Assembly: GCA_044348085.1 (NCBI GenBank)
Contig: JBIKTM010000012.1
Span: 1 to 52,612 of the forward strand
DNA length: 52,612 nucleotides
Reading direction: 5' to 3'
DNA from: Verrucolacustris sp044348085
GTDB taxonomy: Bacteria > Verrucomicrobiota > Verrucomicrobiia > Methylacidiphilales > Verrucolacustridaceae
Part shown: positions 23,974-32,085 of the stretch, one piece after another
How the letters are laid out: each line of letters opens with the position of its first letter
How positions within the stretch are numbered: the stretch's first letter is position 1
Program-made: the position numbers and the translations under genes
Notes under the pieces: model-generated
What the model was told of the DNA's origin: nothing
Databases searched by the model: none
Seen by the model: the letters and a program-made list of their open reading frames with translations, nothing else

Positions 23974-25773
23974 GTGAAGCAGAGCAACGCGAAAGAATTG
24001 GTTCCCCTTTTAGGGATTGAGGGTGGAGGGACGAAAACGTCCTGGATCCTGCTGGGTCAGGGCGGGCGGCGTTTGGCGGGAGGAACTGTGGGGGGATCAA
24101 ATTTGATGCTCGTGGGAAGAGAGGGGTTGAGGAAGGTGGTGAGGGAGATTGCGAGCAAGGTGCCGATGGCGCCGCAGGCGATTGGCGCGGGCTTTGCTGG
24201 GGCGAGGGGTAAGAAGGAGATGGAGATGGCGCGAGGAGTTTTGCGTCAGGTGTGGCCGAGGGTGACGAAGGTGGTCGTTGGACAGGATACGGACTCGGCG
24301 CTTGGTGCGGCTTGGGGAGTGGAGGATGGATTTTTGGTGATTGCGGGAACGGGTAGCAATGTTGTGGGGAGGGTAAAGGGGAGAAAATATGGCGCGGGGG
24401 GGCACGGGCATATTTTGGGAGATGCGGGCAGTGGGTATGATTTGGCTCAACGGGCGATTCGGGCGGTACTGCGGGAACGGGATCGTGAAGGAAAAGCTCC
24501 TGCTCTTGCGGCGACTTTGATGGCGCACAGCGGTGCCGGGGACTTAGATCACTTGGTGCGGGAGGTTTATCGGGCTCATGGAAAGGAGTGGCTGGCGGGA
24601 TTTGCGCCTGGAATTTTGAGGGCGGCCGAGAGGAGGGACCCGCTGGCGTGCCGTGTCGTACGAGCGAGTGCCTTGGAGCTAGCGGAGATGGCGGGGGAGT
24701 TGGCAAAAAGGGTGGGTGTAAGGCGACCGCGCTGGGCTTTGACGGGAGGGCTTTTTCAAAACGGATTTTATCGGCAATCGTTCGTACGTGCCTTGCGTGG
24801 GATTTTCTCTGGTACAGAGATTTCCGTTTTAAAAATTCCAGGTGAGGTAGGGGCAGCACGAATGGTTGCAGGCTCCAGCTTGCGTGTAGGCGAGGAGGTC
24901 GATGTGGAGAGGCCACTGGTTTCTGTTGAGACGTTGCCGACGGAACGAACGAATCCTCGGTCCCGGGGATTGCATAAAAAATCTGTGCATCAGCTGGTTC
25001 GACTATTTGTGGAGGAGGAGGCCTTTACCGTGCGAGGCCTCCGCAAGGCGAGTGGGGAGATTCAGAAAGCAGCTGAAATTGTATCTCGGGCGTTACAGCG
25101 GGGAGGAAGGCTTTTTTATGTAGGCGCGGGGACCAGTGGTCGGCTGGGCGTGTTAGATGCGAGTGAGATACCTCCGACATTTCATGCCCCACCCGAGCAG
25201 GTGCAGGCGATTTTGGCGGGAGGGCCTGAGGCGATCTTTCGAGCTCAGGAGGGAGCGGAGGATGATGCGGAGGCGGGGAAGCGGGCAGTTTGCGAGAGGA
25301 GGGTTGGGAAACGGGATGTTTTGGTTGGATTGACGGCGAGTGGAAGGACCCCGTTTGTGCATGGGGCGCTTCGGGAGGGATGTCGGATGGGAGCTGCAAC
25401 GGTGCTTGTTACGGCTCATCCGAATTGGAGTCCTGTGAAGGGAGGAGTTAGGCCTCAAGCGGTGGTTCGGTTGGATGTGGGGCCAGAATTAATTGCGGGG
25501 TCAACACGGTTGAAGGCTGGGACGGTAACGAAGATGGTGTGCAATATTCTCAGCTCGGTAGCCATGATTCGGCTGGGTCGAGTGTTTGACAATCTTATGG
25601 TGAATGTGGTGCCGTCGAATGAGAAGTTACACGCACGAGCCATTCAGCTGATACGCGCTCTGACTCAAACGGGCGTGGAAGAGGCGAGAAAAGCTCTTCA
25701 TCTTTCAGGTGGAAAAGTCACTGTCGCCGTAGAGCGACTAAAAAAGGTTTCTCGCTTGCCGAGAAAAAGATGA
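23974..25773 (+). CDS. murQ: Fusion of BadF/BcrA-type amino-sugar kinase and MurQ etherase
   Basis: 599 residues, two enzymes in one. Residues 10-300 are a BadF/BadG/BcrA-type sugar kinase: LLGIEGGGTKTSWIL (phosphate loop), GQDTDSALGAAW, VIAGTGSNVVGRV, ILGDAGSGYDLAQRAI and the ALTGGLFQNG adenosine motif, as in N-acetylglucosamine/muramic acid kinases. Residues 315-599 are MurQ: GGRLFYVGAGTSGRLGVLDASEIPPTF and AQEGAEDDAEAG contain the two catalytic glutamates, and AGSTRLKAGTVTKMVCNIL is the terminal signature. It would phosphorylate a wall amino sugar and cleave the lactyl ether of MurNAc-6-phosphate during peptidoglycan recycling. The start is GTG at 23974. Confidence 0.93.
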   Translation: MKQSNAKELVPLLGIEGGGTKTSWILLGQGGRRLAGGTVGGSNLMLVGREGLRKVVREIASKVPMAPQAIGAGFAGARGKKEMEMARGVLRQVWPRVTKVVVGQDTDSALGAAWGVEDGFLVIAGTGSNVVGRVKGRKYGAGGHGHILGDAGSGYDLAQRAIRAVLRERDREGKAPALAATLMAHSGAGDLDHLVREVYRAHGKEWLAGFAPGILRAAERRDPLACRVVRASALELAEMAGELAKRVGVRRPRWALTGGLFQNGFYRQSFVRALRGIFSGTEISVLKIPGEVGAARMVAGSSLRVGEEVDVERPLVSVETLPTERTNPRSRGLHKKSVHQLVRLFVEEEAFTVRGLRKASGEIQKAAEIVSRALQRGGRLFYVGAGTSGRLGVLDASEIPPTFHAPPEQVQAILAGGPEAIFRAQEGAEDDAEAGKRAVCERRVGKRDVLVGLTASGRTPFVHGALREGCRMGAATVLVTAHPNWSPVKGGVRPQAVVRLDVGPELIAGSTRLKAGTVTKMVCNILSSVAMIRLGRVFDNLMVNVVPSNEKLHARAIQLIRALTQTGVEEARKALHLSGGKVTVAVERLKKVSRLPRKR

Positions 25774-26270
25774 GGAGCAGATTCGGGCTGATGAAAAAGA
25801 TTTTAGTCTGCGTTATTCTTATTGGGTGGGCGTGGGGTTTCGGTTGGGCCGCAGAGGCAAATCTAGCGGGACTTTGGAAAAATACGGCGATCGGAATATC
25901 GCAATCGGTGGTTATTGTTTCTCAGGAGGGACCCTTTTTGCATGTGGCGGGGTATGGAGTGTGGGCGGATGGGGGGTCAGGGGTGTGGCATGGGAAGGGA
26001 AAGATTGAAGGGGCGCGGGTGAAATTGCCGTTAACCTATACTCAACTTCCTAAGCCAGGGTTTGATCCGAAGGTGGAGTTGGATCTTCAGATTTCGAGCG
26101 ACGCAAAAAGCTTAGAAGGGACTTGGAAAAACAGTTTAGGAAGGAAAGGACCCGTGAAATTTGTGAAAGTAAATGCGGAGTCAGCTCCCAAAGTCGGAAG
26201 CCCAGCTGAGGTTCCGGTGGGGGAAGGTCCTGCAACCGACACAGAGGCAAAAGAGGAAGCGAAGCCTTAA
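25770..26270 (+). CDS. Secreted small beta-rich protein of unknown function
   Basis: 166 residues with a signal peptide (MKKILVCVILIGWAWGFGWAA) and a mature part LAGLWKNTAIGISQSVVIVSQEGPFLHV... GVWHGKGKIEGARVKLPLTYT, reminiscent of lipocalin-like strands, plus a charged Glu/Pro/Ala tail. The ATG overlaps the kinase-MurQ stop as ATGA. It may be a periplasmic partner in wall recycling; that is inference from position only. Its stop is the first base run of an 18-bp duplicated segment. Confidence 0.7.
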   Translation: MRSRFGLMKKILVCVILIGWAWGFGWAAEANLAGLWKNTAIGISQSVVIVSQEGPFLHVAGYGVWADGGSGVWHGKGKIEGARVKLPLTYTQLPKPGFDPKVELDLQISSDAKSLEGTWKNSLGRKGPVKFVKVNAESAPKVGSPAEVPVGEGPATDTEAKEEAKP

Positions 26271-26365
26271 ACGCCGTGAACTCGCCTTACTTCGTTCCGC
26301 AGTTGCGAAACTACGAAGGGCTGGAGAAGAAAAGAAAGGGAGATCTGTTAAACGCCGTGAACTCG
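26267..26365. repeat. Palindromic element between duplicated copies of the purU 3' end
   Basis: TTAAACGCCGTGAACTCG at 26267-26284 is repeated exactly at 26348-26365. The right copy is the end of purU, including its stop codon (TAA on the minus strand). Between them are CTTCGT (26290-26295) and ACGAAG (26313-26318), flanking CGCA-GT-TGCG. The design is the same as at 1582-1690. Confidence 0.82.
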
Positions 26366-27202
26366 ACCCCAGTGAATGTCGAGTTGGCGGCTTAGGCAGA
26401 GTTTAAGCGCACGGAGGAGGCACGTGGCCTCAAGTTTCTGCCCCCTTGAAATGATACTTGCGAGGGGCTCATTGGGGCGGAGACGCAGAACGTCCTGGCA
26501 GAGAATGGGCCCTTGATCTAAATCCGGAGTCACAAAGTGCGCGGTCACCCCGACAATCTTGACTCCTTTGTCGTAGGCTTGGCGGTAGGCAGATGCTCCC
26601 GGAAAGGCGGGCAAGAGGGAGGGGTGAATGTTCAAGATTCTGTTTTTCCAGTGCCAAACAAAATCAGGGGAGAGAATCTTCATAAAGCGAGCCAGTACGA
26701 CGAGGTCGACTTCAGCTTTTTCTAGGTGGGATTGAAGGACGGCCTCAGCCCGTGGCCGATCCCGATAATCGATAAAGGCAAAGGGAAGGCGAAAGCGACG
26801 GGCGAGGGATCGAAGTTGAGGATGATTTCCAGCAACGAGAACAGGTTCGGCAGAAAGGCCGCGTGATTTCCACGCACGGAGAATGGCCTCAGCCGCATGC
26901 ATCTCTTTGGATACGAGGATGGCAAGGCGTTTGCGGGTTCTTGTCGCATCGGAAAGGCGAAGAGTGAGCTTCATGCGAAGTTGTTGTGCGAGAGAGAGGA
27001 GCTGGGCACGGATCTTTTGCCCTTCAAGTTTTGATCCGGGCCACGAAGCGAGAAGAGTCATGCGGAATTTGCCTCGAGCGACTTGTTCCTCGAGAGATTC
27101 GATATTGGCGCCCATTCGGAACAGCTGTTGAGTTACCGCGGCAATAGCGCCCGAACGATCTGGTCCGACTAACCCGATTGTGACAAAGGAGCGGCTGGGC
27201 AT
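26348..27202 (-). CDS. purU: Formyltetrahydrofolate deformylase
   Basis: 284 residues. The N-terminal ACT domain (TIGLVGPDRSGAIAAVTQQLFRMGANIESLEEQ) is followed by a formyltransferase-like catalytic domain: AGNHPQLRSLARRF, VVLARFMKILSP, LNIHPSLLPAFPGASAYRQAYDKGVKIVGVTAHFV, and the catalytic Asp in TPDLDQGPIL. It hydrolyses 10-formyl-THF to formate and THF, supplying formate for PurT. The C-terminal coding end is duplicated downstream. It lies 1 bp from queD. Confidence 0.96.
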   Translation of the reverse strand: MPSRSFVTIGLVGPDRSGAIAAVTQQLFRMGANIESLEEQVARGKFRMTLLASWPGSKLEGQKIRAQLLSLAQQLRMKLTLRLSDATRTRKRLAILVSKEMHAAEAILRAWKSRGLSAEPVLVAGNHPQLRSLARRFRLPFAFIDYRDRPRAEAVLQSHLEKAEVDLVVLARFMKILSPDFVWHWKNRILNIHPSLLPAFPGASAYRQAYDKGVKIVGVTAHFVTPDLDQGPILCQDVLRLRPNEPLASIISRGQKLEATCLLRALKLCLSRQLDIHWGRVHGV

Positions 27203-27203
27203 T

Positions 27204-27566
27204 TTAGTTGGCCCTTAAGGTGCAAGAGGCGCGGGGAGTTTCGTGCAAAGTGATTTCGGAAAGACCCGGGAGAAGCGGGGTTAGTTTTTTCCAAAACCAT
27301 TGGCACATGATCTCCAAGGTTGGGTTTTCTAGTCCTGCCATATCGTTGAGACACGAGTGATCCAACTTTTCAAGGATAGGGCGGACCGCTTCGGCGATTT
27401 TTGCGTGGTCGTAAAGAAGGCCTGATTTTGGATCGGCTACACCCGAAACACACACTTCCAGTGAAAAGCTGTGACCATGAAGCTGGCGACACTTATGACC
27501 CTCTGGAAAGGAGGGGAGGTGTTGCGCGGCTTCAAAATCGAACTTCCGGCGAAGGGTGATGAGCAT
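27204..27566 (-). CDS. queD: 6-carboxytetrahydropterin synthase (queuosine pathway)
   Basis: 120 residues, T-fold. KFDFEAAQHLPSFPEGHKCRQLHGHSF supplies the zinc histidines (H16, H31, H33 by family pattern) and the catalytic Cys, and LDHSCLNDM..ENPTLEIMCQWFW follows. QueD converts dihydroneopterin triphosphate to 6-carboxytetrahydropterin for 7-deazaguanine (queuosine) synthesis. No other que gene is nearby. A 6-pyruvoyl-tetrahydropterin synthase role is less likely given the short length. Confidence 0.93.
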   Translation of the reverse strand: MLITLRRKFDFEAAQHLPSFPEGHKCRQLHGHSFSLEVCVSGVADPKSGLLYDHAKIAEAVRPILEKLDHSCLNDMAGLENPTLEIMCQWFWKKLTPLLPGLSEITLHETPRASCTLRAN

Positions 27567-27575
27567 CGTTTCTTT

Positions 27576-28715
27576 CTAGGGGGAGATGGATTTGGGGGCA
27601 ACCGGGGGAGTCAGCCAGCGGGTTAGTGTTTTTTCGAGGCATCCGCCCCAAACAGCCAACCCAGTGGCAATGAGGAGAAGGCTTGGGACCGCAATCCACG
27701 CAGATTGATCCTTCAAGGAAGAGGCAAAGTGTATGGCATAGGGTTGGTGAACCAGGTAGATGCCGTAGGAAAAAGAGCCTGCCAGTGCAAGACCCTGGCC
27801 CAAGTAGGGAATTTTTGACCAAAATCCTGAGGCTCCTGCCACAACGAGAAAACAGGCGATTCCAGTGAGAAAATCAACCGCCACGTATCCTCGGGGGAGT
27901 TGGTAGACTAGAAGAGCGACAGGGTAGAGGCAGAGCCCAGTCAGAAGGCCACGACCCCGAAGCAACCAGTTCTCAAAAGAGTCGGGATGTTTTGCAAACC
28001 AAGAACCCAAGACCATACCAAATGCAAATTCGGGGAGGCGACTGAGTCCGCATCCTCCCAAAACCCACTGCCCGCTGGATGGGTGGATATAGAGAAGGTA
28101 GACACGGGCAAAAAATCCAGCAGCCACCGCGACCAGCAGGAAGGGAATCGGCCCCCACTTTCGCAGTCCTGCCATGAGGATGGGAAAGAGAGCAAAAAGC
28201 TGAATGATGAGGCAAAAGTACCACCAAGCCGCATTGAGATAGAAAAAGTTGTAGTCGATCCATAGGAACCGTAGCCCCGAGAGGCTTACCCAGAATCGCC
28301 AGTCGACAGGCTCGAGGCGGGCCTCAAATGGGCTGATGATGTAGATCAGATGGGCAAACCAGTACATCGGATACAGCCGGACAAGCCGATGAAGTATCCA
28401 AGAGCCCCAAGCCACACCCCCGGATTTCTCGGCAGCCCGGGTGGCGGATTGAGCGAGAACAAACCCGCTCGCTACAAGAAAAAGACCTACCGCATGAAAA
28501 CCCAACATGGAAACACCGATGAAAATGGAGCGACCGATGGACGTCAGGAAGGGAATAAGTCCCGTCCATGTTTCAGGTCGGATTACTCCGGTGACAAAAT
28601 CAGAGCCGATCGGGGAGGGGGGTTTGATCCAGCAGGTGAAGGAGTGAAAGTAGACGACCCAGAGAATTGCCCACCCTTTCGTGACGTCGAGCCAAGCCAT
28701 TCTTCCCTTCGCCAT
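27576..28715 (-). CDS. Acyltransferase 3 family membrane protein
   Basis: About 379 residues with ten or so hydrophobic helices. The N-terminus MAWLDVTKGWAILWVVYFHSF gives the family R/H-x10-H-type start; WILHRLVRLYPMYWFAHLIY carries the conserved R-x-R-L-x-P-x-Y-like motif. This OafA/YrhL family transfers acyl groups to sugars of surface glycans from the inner membrane. ATG at 28713-28715 is taken instead of TTG 28721. It is a likely decorator of the exopolysaccharide, but it is not linked to the EPS genes. Confidence 0.88.
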   Translation of the reverse strand: MAKGRMAWLDVTKGWAILWVVYFHSFTCWIKPPSPIGSDFVTGVIRPETWTGLIPFLTSIGRSIFIGVSMLGFHAVGLFLVASGFVLAQSATRAAEKSGGVAWGSWILHRLVRLYPMYWFAHLIYIISPFEARLEPVDWRFWVSLSGLRFLWIDYNFFYLNAAWWYFCLIIQLFALFPILMAGLRKWGPIPFLLVAVAAGFFARVYLLYIHPSSGQWVLGGCGLSRLPEFAFGMVLGSWFAKHPDSFENWLLRGRGLLTGLCLYPVALLVYQLPRGYVAVDFLTGIACFLVVAGASGFWSKIPYLGQGLALAGSFSYGIYLVHQPYAIHFASSLKDQSAWIAVPSLLLIATGLAVWGGCLEKTLTRWLTPPVAPKSISP

Positions 28716-28740
28716 ATGCAAGATTAAGAGATTGGTTCTC

Positions 28741-29772
28741 TTAGGCCAATTCGGAACGCAAAAGGTCGATCAGGATTCGCATGCGAGCCTGATGGCGGGG
28801 TTCGGGTACTTGTCCAATGAGGCATAGGGCGACAACAAGATCATGTTCTGGGTCGGCAAAACCGATTGATGAGCGAGCGCCACCGTGACCGAAGGCTTTG
28901 GCGGAAGACTTTGTGCCAAAGCCGTAGGGCACGGTAGTGGCTCCGTACTTGTTGCTGTCCAAAATGATGCCAAGGCCAAAATCTACGATGTGAAGAAATG
29001 TCATGTCTTTCACTCCTGCGCGCCAGGGTTGCAAAAACTTGTGGATTGAGGCGGGTTGCAGAACTTTCTTTCCCGTTTCCGGGCTAACTCCTCCTGATCT
29101 AACGGTTTGGTAGAAGCGGGCTAGATCAAGGGAGGGTCCACAAAGATTGCCAAACTCGTTCTCTAATGGTGAGGCTACCCATTGATCGGATTTTCGCTCT
29201 TCCATGGGTATTTCAGCATTACGGTTTTTTTCTGCAAAAAAGATCCTGCGTGCTCCACTTGGTTCGAGAATGGTTTTATGGAGGAAGTCTCGCCATGGGC
29301 GATTTGAGTGATGCTCGATCCACTGTTGCAAAATCCACCAACCACCGCGGGGATCGTAGGCAGCTTGTTGAGGGGTGAGTTGGCAGTCAGCGGAGCTCGT
29401 TTGAGCCAAAGTTTGCAAAGTGATGTTTTTTGGTGCCGACAGGTCCAGGTTTGGGAACCGAAGGCCTGTCTGGTGCGTGAGCACAGAGAGCAATTTTAGA
29501 TTTCCGATTGGCGTTCCTGTGAGTTCAGGAAAAGTTTTGGAAAGGGAGTGATCCCAAAGCTCTGGTTTCTCCTCAAGAACCTTAAGAACGCCCGCTGCGA
29601 CAACAGGTTTGCCTGCGGAGAGCCAACAGACGGTGGCATGAGGAGCGGTCACTTTACCGCCATAGAGCGTGTGAGAGATGCCGCGGTGAATTGCAGTCAG
29701 GGAGTACCCACACCACTGGTTTGAACTTAGACCCTCCTCCAGATGGCGTTGGGTTCGCGGGAGGTCAGGCAT
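28741..29772 (-). CDS. Serine hydrolase, beta-lactamase/EstB family
   Basis: 343 residues from ATG 29770-29772. The catalytic S-x-x-K is in CWLSAGKPVVAA (S52, K55); YDPRGGWWILQQWI takes the place of the Y-x-N motif, and FGHGGARSSIGFADPEHDLVVAL is the C-terminal HGG block of class-C-like esterases. No signal peptide is evident, so it is probably a cytoplasmic esterase/amidase rather than an antibiotic resistance enzyme. It overlaps the end of the upstream CDF gene by 8 bp. Confidence 0.85.
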   Translation of the reverse strand: MPDLPRTQRHLEEGLSSNQWCGYSLTAIHRGISHTLYGGKVTAPHATVCWLSAGKPVVAAGVLKVLEEKPELWDHSLSKTFPELTGTPIGNLKLLSVLTHQTGLRFPNLDLSAPKNITLQTLAQTSSADCQLTPQQAAYDPRGGWWILQQWIEHHSNRPWRDFLHKTILEPSGARRIFFAEKNRNAEIPMEERKSDQWVASPLENEFGNLCGPSLDLARFYQTVRSGGVSPETGKKVLQPASIHKFLQPWRAGVKDMTFLHIVDFGLGIILDSNKYGATTVPYGFGTKSSAKAFGHGGARSSIGFADPEHDLVVALCLIGQVPEPRHQARMRILIDLLRSELA

Positions 29773-30655
29773 CGGGTTCGATCGGAAGATCGCCGGGCTC
29801 ATGTCGAAGGGCGACATGGGTGACGCCGGGAAAAGAGTCCCGTAAGGCTTGGTTCACGCGGTTTTCAATTTCGAAGACTTGGCGTGCGGTGAGTTGGTCG
29901 GCGACCTGAATATGGAGATCAATGTGGATATCGTTTTGCATTCCGTGAGAGCGGATGGCGTGGGCGCCGCGCACGCCCTCCACCTTTTCGGCAACGGACC
30001 GAATTAGGGCAGGGTCAAGGCGGGTTGCATCGGACACAACTTTTACGCCCTCGAGAAAAATCTCGTAGATTGCCCGGCCCAAGAAAATGACAATTCCGAT
30101 CGCTAAAAGAGGATCGAGCCAAGGAATTTGGAACGCCCCGCTCCCTAGCGCGGCTATGGCGAGGAGCGAAGAGTAGATGTCTGTGCGGGTGTGTGTCGCA
30201 TCAGCAAGGAGAAGGGGGCTTGAAACTTCAAGCCCTGCCCTCTTTTCCCAGTTCGACAAGAAAGTGTTCACGACGATTCCCAGCGTGAGGAGGGAGAGTC
30301 CCAGCCAGCTAAATTGTGGGGCGGGAGAGTGGTGGAGCAGGCGCGAGATGGAAGCTCCCAAAATTTCCCATGCACTGAGAAAGAGAAGACCTGCCACGAT
30401 CATGGTGGTGAGGATTTCGTATTTGCGATGTCCATAAGGGTGGTTGGCGTCCGGAGGGCGCGCGGCAGCGGTGATTCCGATGAGTGCGATGACGCTGGCG
30501 GCACCATCGAGAAGGGAGTGCATCGCATCGGAAAGAACGCCCAAACTGCCAAACCGCCAACCGATCCAAAACTTAAGAGCTGCGAGAAGAACGTTGCAAA
30601 CGAGGGCAGTTAGCAGGACGTGACGAATCCGAGCGGCACGAATTGCGTCACTCAC
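29765..30655 (-). CDS. Cation diffusion facilitator family transporter
   Basis: 296 residues with six membrane helices. Metal-site motifs HSLLDGAASV (helix II, H and D) and DATHTRTDIYSSLL (helix V, D/H with D) are present, along with the cytoplasmic loop PPDANHPYGHRKYEILTTM. The C-terminal cytoplasmic domain (RSVAEKVEGVRGAHAIRSHGMQNDIHIDLHIQV) is typical. It exports Zn/Mn/Fe/Co type ions; specificity not known. The start is GTG at 30653-30655, overlapping the upstream epimerase gene as GTGA. Confidence 0.93.
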   Translation of the reverse strand: MSDAIRAARIRHVLLTALVCNVLLAALKFWIGWRFGSLGVLSDAMHSLLDGAASVIALIGITAAARPPDANHPYGHRKYEILTTMIVAGLLFLSAWEILGASISRLLHHSPAPQFSWLGLSLLTLGIVVNTFLSNWEKRAGLEVSSPLLLADATHTRTDIYSSLLAIAALGSGAFQIPWLDPLLAIGIVIFLGRAIYEIFLEGVKVVSDATRLDPALIRSVAEKVEGVRGAHAIRSHGMQNDIHIDLHIQVADQLTARQVFEIENRVNQALRDSFPGVTHVALRHEPGDLPIEPDA

Positions 30656-31647
30656 ATTTGTCGGTCTGCCGCCCCGCCCGCGCGAGGAGCCAGATAGGAG
30701 GCCAGACCTTGGGCAAGGGGGGGGGTATGAAAGCCGAGTAGCTGGGAGGCGGGAGAGGAGTCCCCCGCTTGGCCCTCCTCAAGCATCACAATTTGATCCG
30801 TGGTTAAGGGTGGATGAGGAAGGAGGCGTTCGGTCACGGCAGCGAAAAGCCTGCAAAGTTGGAGAGGGACGGGGAAAAGAATTGGTTTGGAGTGGGTCAA
30901 CCAGATCCAAGGAAGAGTTGCGAGAATCACATCGGGCGAATTTTCGACCCAAGAGGGGCGAAGGCCAAGGACGCATGCAATTTCAAGAGCGAGATCGCGC
31001 AGAGTTGTGGTGGGGCCACAAAGATCGAAAGTTTGGCCGACGGCTTGGGCTTGGCCTAGGGATCGGACTATGGAGTCGGCGACAGATAACACCGATACGG
31101 GGCAAAGAGTGACCTCTTTACCGCCTGGAATCGGAAGAAGGCCTGCAGACAACCAGGAAAGGGGGGGCTGAAGCAGAGAGGCGAGGCGAGTGGTGGAGGC
31201 GTCACCTTTTCCGTAGATGAGAGAGGGCCGAAAGATGGTGGAGGCTAATCCGCTGTTGCGCACGATCTCCTCCGCGCCCCACTTCGTTTGGTGATATTGG
31301 GAGACAGCGTGGGGACGTGTGCCGAGGGCGCTGAGGTAAACCATGCGAGGCACGGCGGCGGCGCGGGCAGCGGCAACCACGTGAGCCGTGCCCTCCTGAT
31401 GAACGCGAGCAAAAGTCTGATTCCGAGATTCGTGGATAATTCCAACTGTGTGAATGACTGCTTGGGCTTGGTGAAACGCGCCGCGCAGGGAGTCAGGTTG
31501 AGTGATGTCGGCAGCAAAAAATTCGACTCCCTCAGGGAGTTTCGAAGGAGGGGTGCGTGCGAGGGCGCGGACGGGAAGGCCCTCAGCGCGCAGGGCACGG
31601 CAAATTTCCTGGCCGACAAAACCGGTTCCACCTGTTACGACAATCAT
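30652..31647 (-). CDS. NAD(P)-binding epimerase-like protein (NDUFA9/YwnB-like)
   Basis: 331 residues of the atypical short-chain family: IVVTGGTGFVGQEICRALRAEG at the N-terminus, the FFAADITQPDSLRGAF acid-linked region, SALGTRPHAVSQYHQTKWGAEEIVRNSG with Y-x3-K, and TIFRPSLIYGKGD. It resembles NDUFA9-like/NmrA epimerase proteins of unknown substrate. Its ATG (31645-31647) directly abuts the ATG of the divergent YjbQ gene. The stop overlaps the CDF gene by GTGA. Confidence 0.87.
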   Translation of the reverse strand: MIVVTGGTGFVGQEICRALRAEGLPVRALARTPPSKLPEGVEFFAADITQPDSLRGAFHQAQAVIHTVGIIHESRNQTFARVHQEGTAHVVAAARAAAVPRMVYLSALGTRPHAVSQYHQTKWGAEEIVRNSGLASTIFRPSLIYGKGDASTTRLASLLQPPLSWLSAGLLPIPGGKEVTLCPVSVLSVADSIVRSLGQAQAVGQTFDLCGPTTTLRDLALEIACVLGLRPSWVENSPDVILATLPWIWLTHSKPILFPVPLQLCRLFAAVTERLLPHPPLTTDQIVMLEEGQAGDSSPASQLLGFHTPPLAQGLASYLAPRAGGAADRQM

Positions 31648-32085
31648 ATGCCTCCGATGCTAGAAGAAGTGCTCATCAACTCACGAAGTCATACAGAATT
31701 TCTGCCCTTAGCACAAATCCTTGAAGAGGTGGCAGTGAAACGGGGTTGGAAGGACGGATTGTTGCATGTGGTGATTCCCCATACCACGGCGGGGGTCACC
31801 ATACAGGAGGGGGCGGATCCTGATGTTCGACGGGATATGGCGGTTGCTTTGGAAAAGGCTGTGCCATGGGAAAGTCGGGAGTATCGCCATGGTGAGGGGA
31901 ATAGTGCGGCGCACGTGAAAGCGGCGATGGTGGGGAATCATCTGGCTTGGCCCTTGGAGAAGGGAAAGCTGAGGTTTGGGACGTGGCAGATGATCTATTT
32001 TGCAGAGTTTGATGGCCCACGCGTGCGGCAGGTGTGGGTTGGGTTTCAACCTTTGAATGGGGAAGCTCAATCCAAGACGTCGTGA
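31648..32085 (+). CDS. YjbQ family (UPF0047) protein
   Basis: 145 residues matching the secondary thiamine-phosphate synthase/UPF0047 family: HVVIPHTTAGVTIQEGADPDVRRDM with its conserved His, EYRHGEGNSAAHVKAAMVG, and GTWQMIYFAEFDGPRVRQVWV. Activity on thiamine precursors has been reported for the family; the main physiological role is open. The start codon touches that of the divergent epimerase. The last 19 bp overlap the end of the convergent amidase gene. Confidence 0.93.
   Translation: MPPMLEEVLINSRSHTEFLPLAQILEEVAVKRGWKDGLLHVVIPHTTAGVTIQEGADPDVRRDMAVALEKAVPWESREYRHGEGNSAAHVKAAMVGNHLAWPLEKGKLRFGTWQMIYFAEFDGPRVRQVWVGFQPLNGEAQSKTS

Noticed and set aside
23609..24916. 435-residue minus-strand open frame containing the VanZ-like gene
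   Set aside because: The N-terminal 300 residues are Pro/Ser/Arg-rich and run antisense to the kinase-MurQ fusion; only the last 113 residues have a family match and a sensible ATG.
26267..26365. 18-bp repeats as phage attachment sites
   Set aside because: Only 81 bp apart, with no integrase; a palindromic element insertion explains them better.
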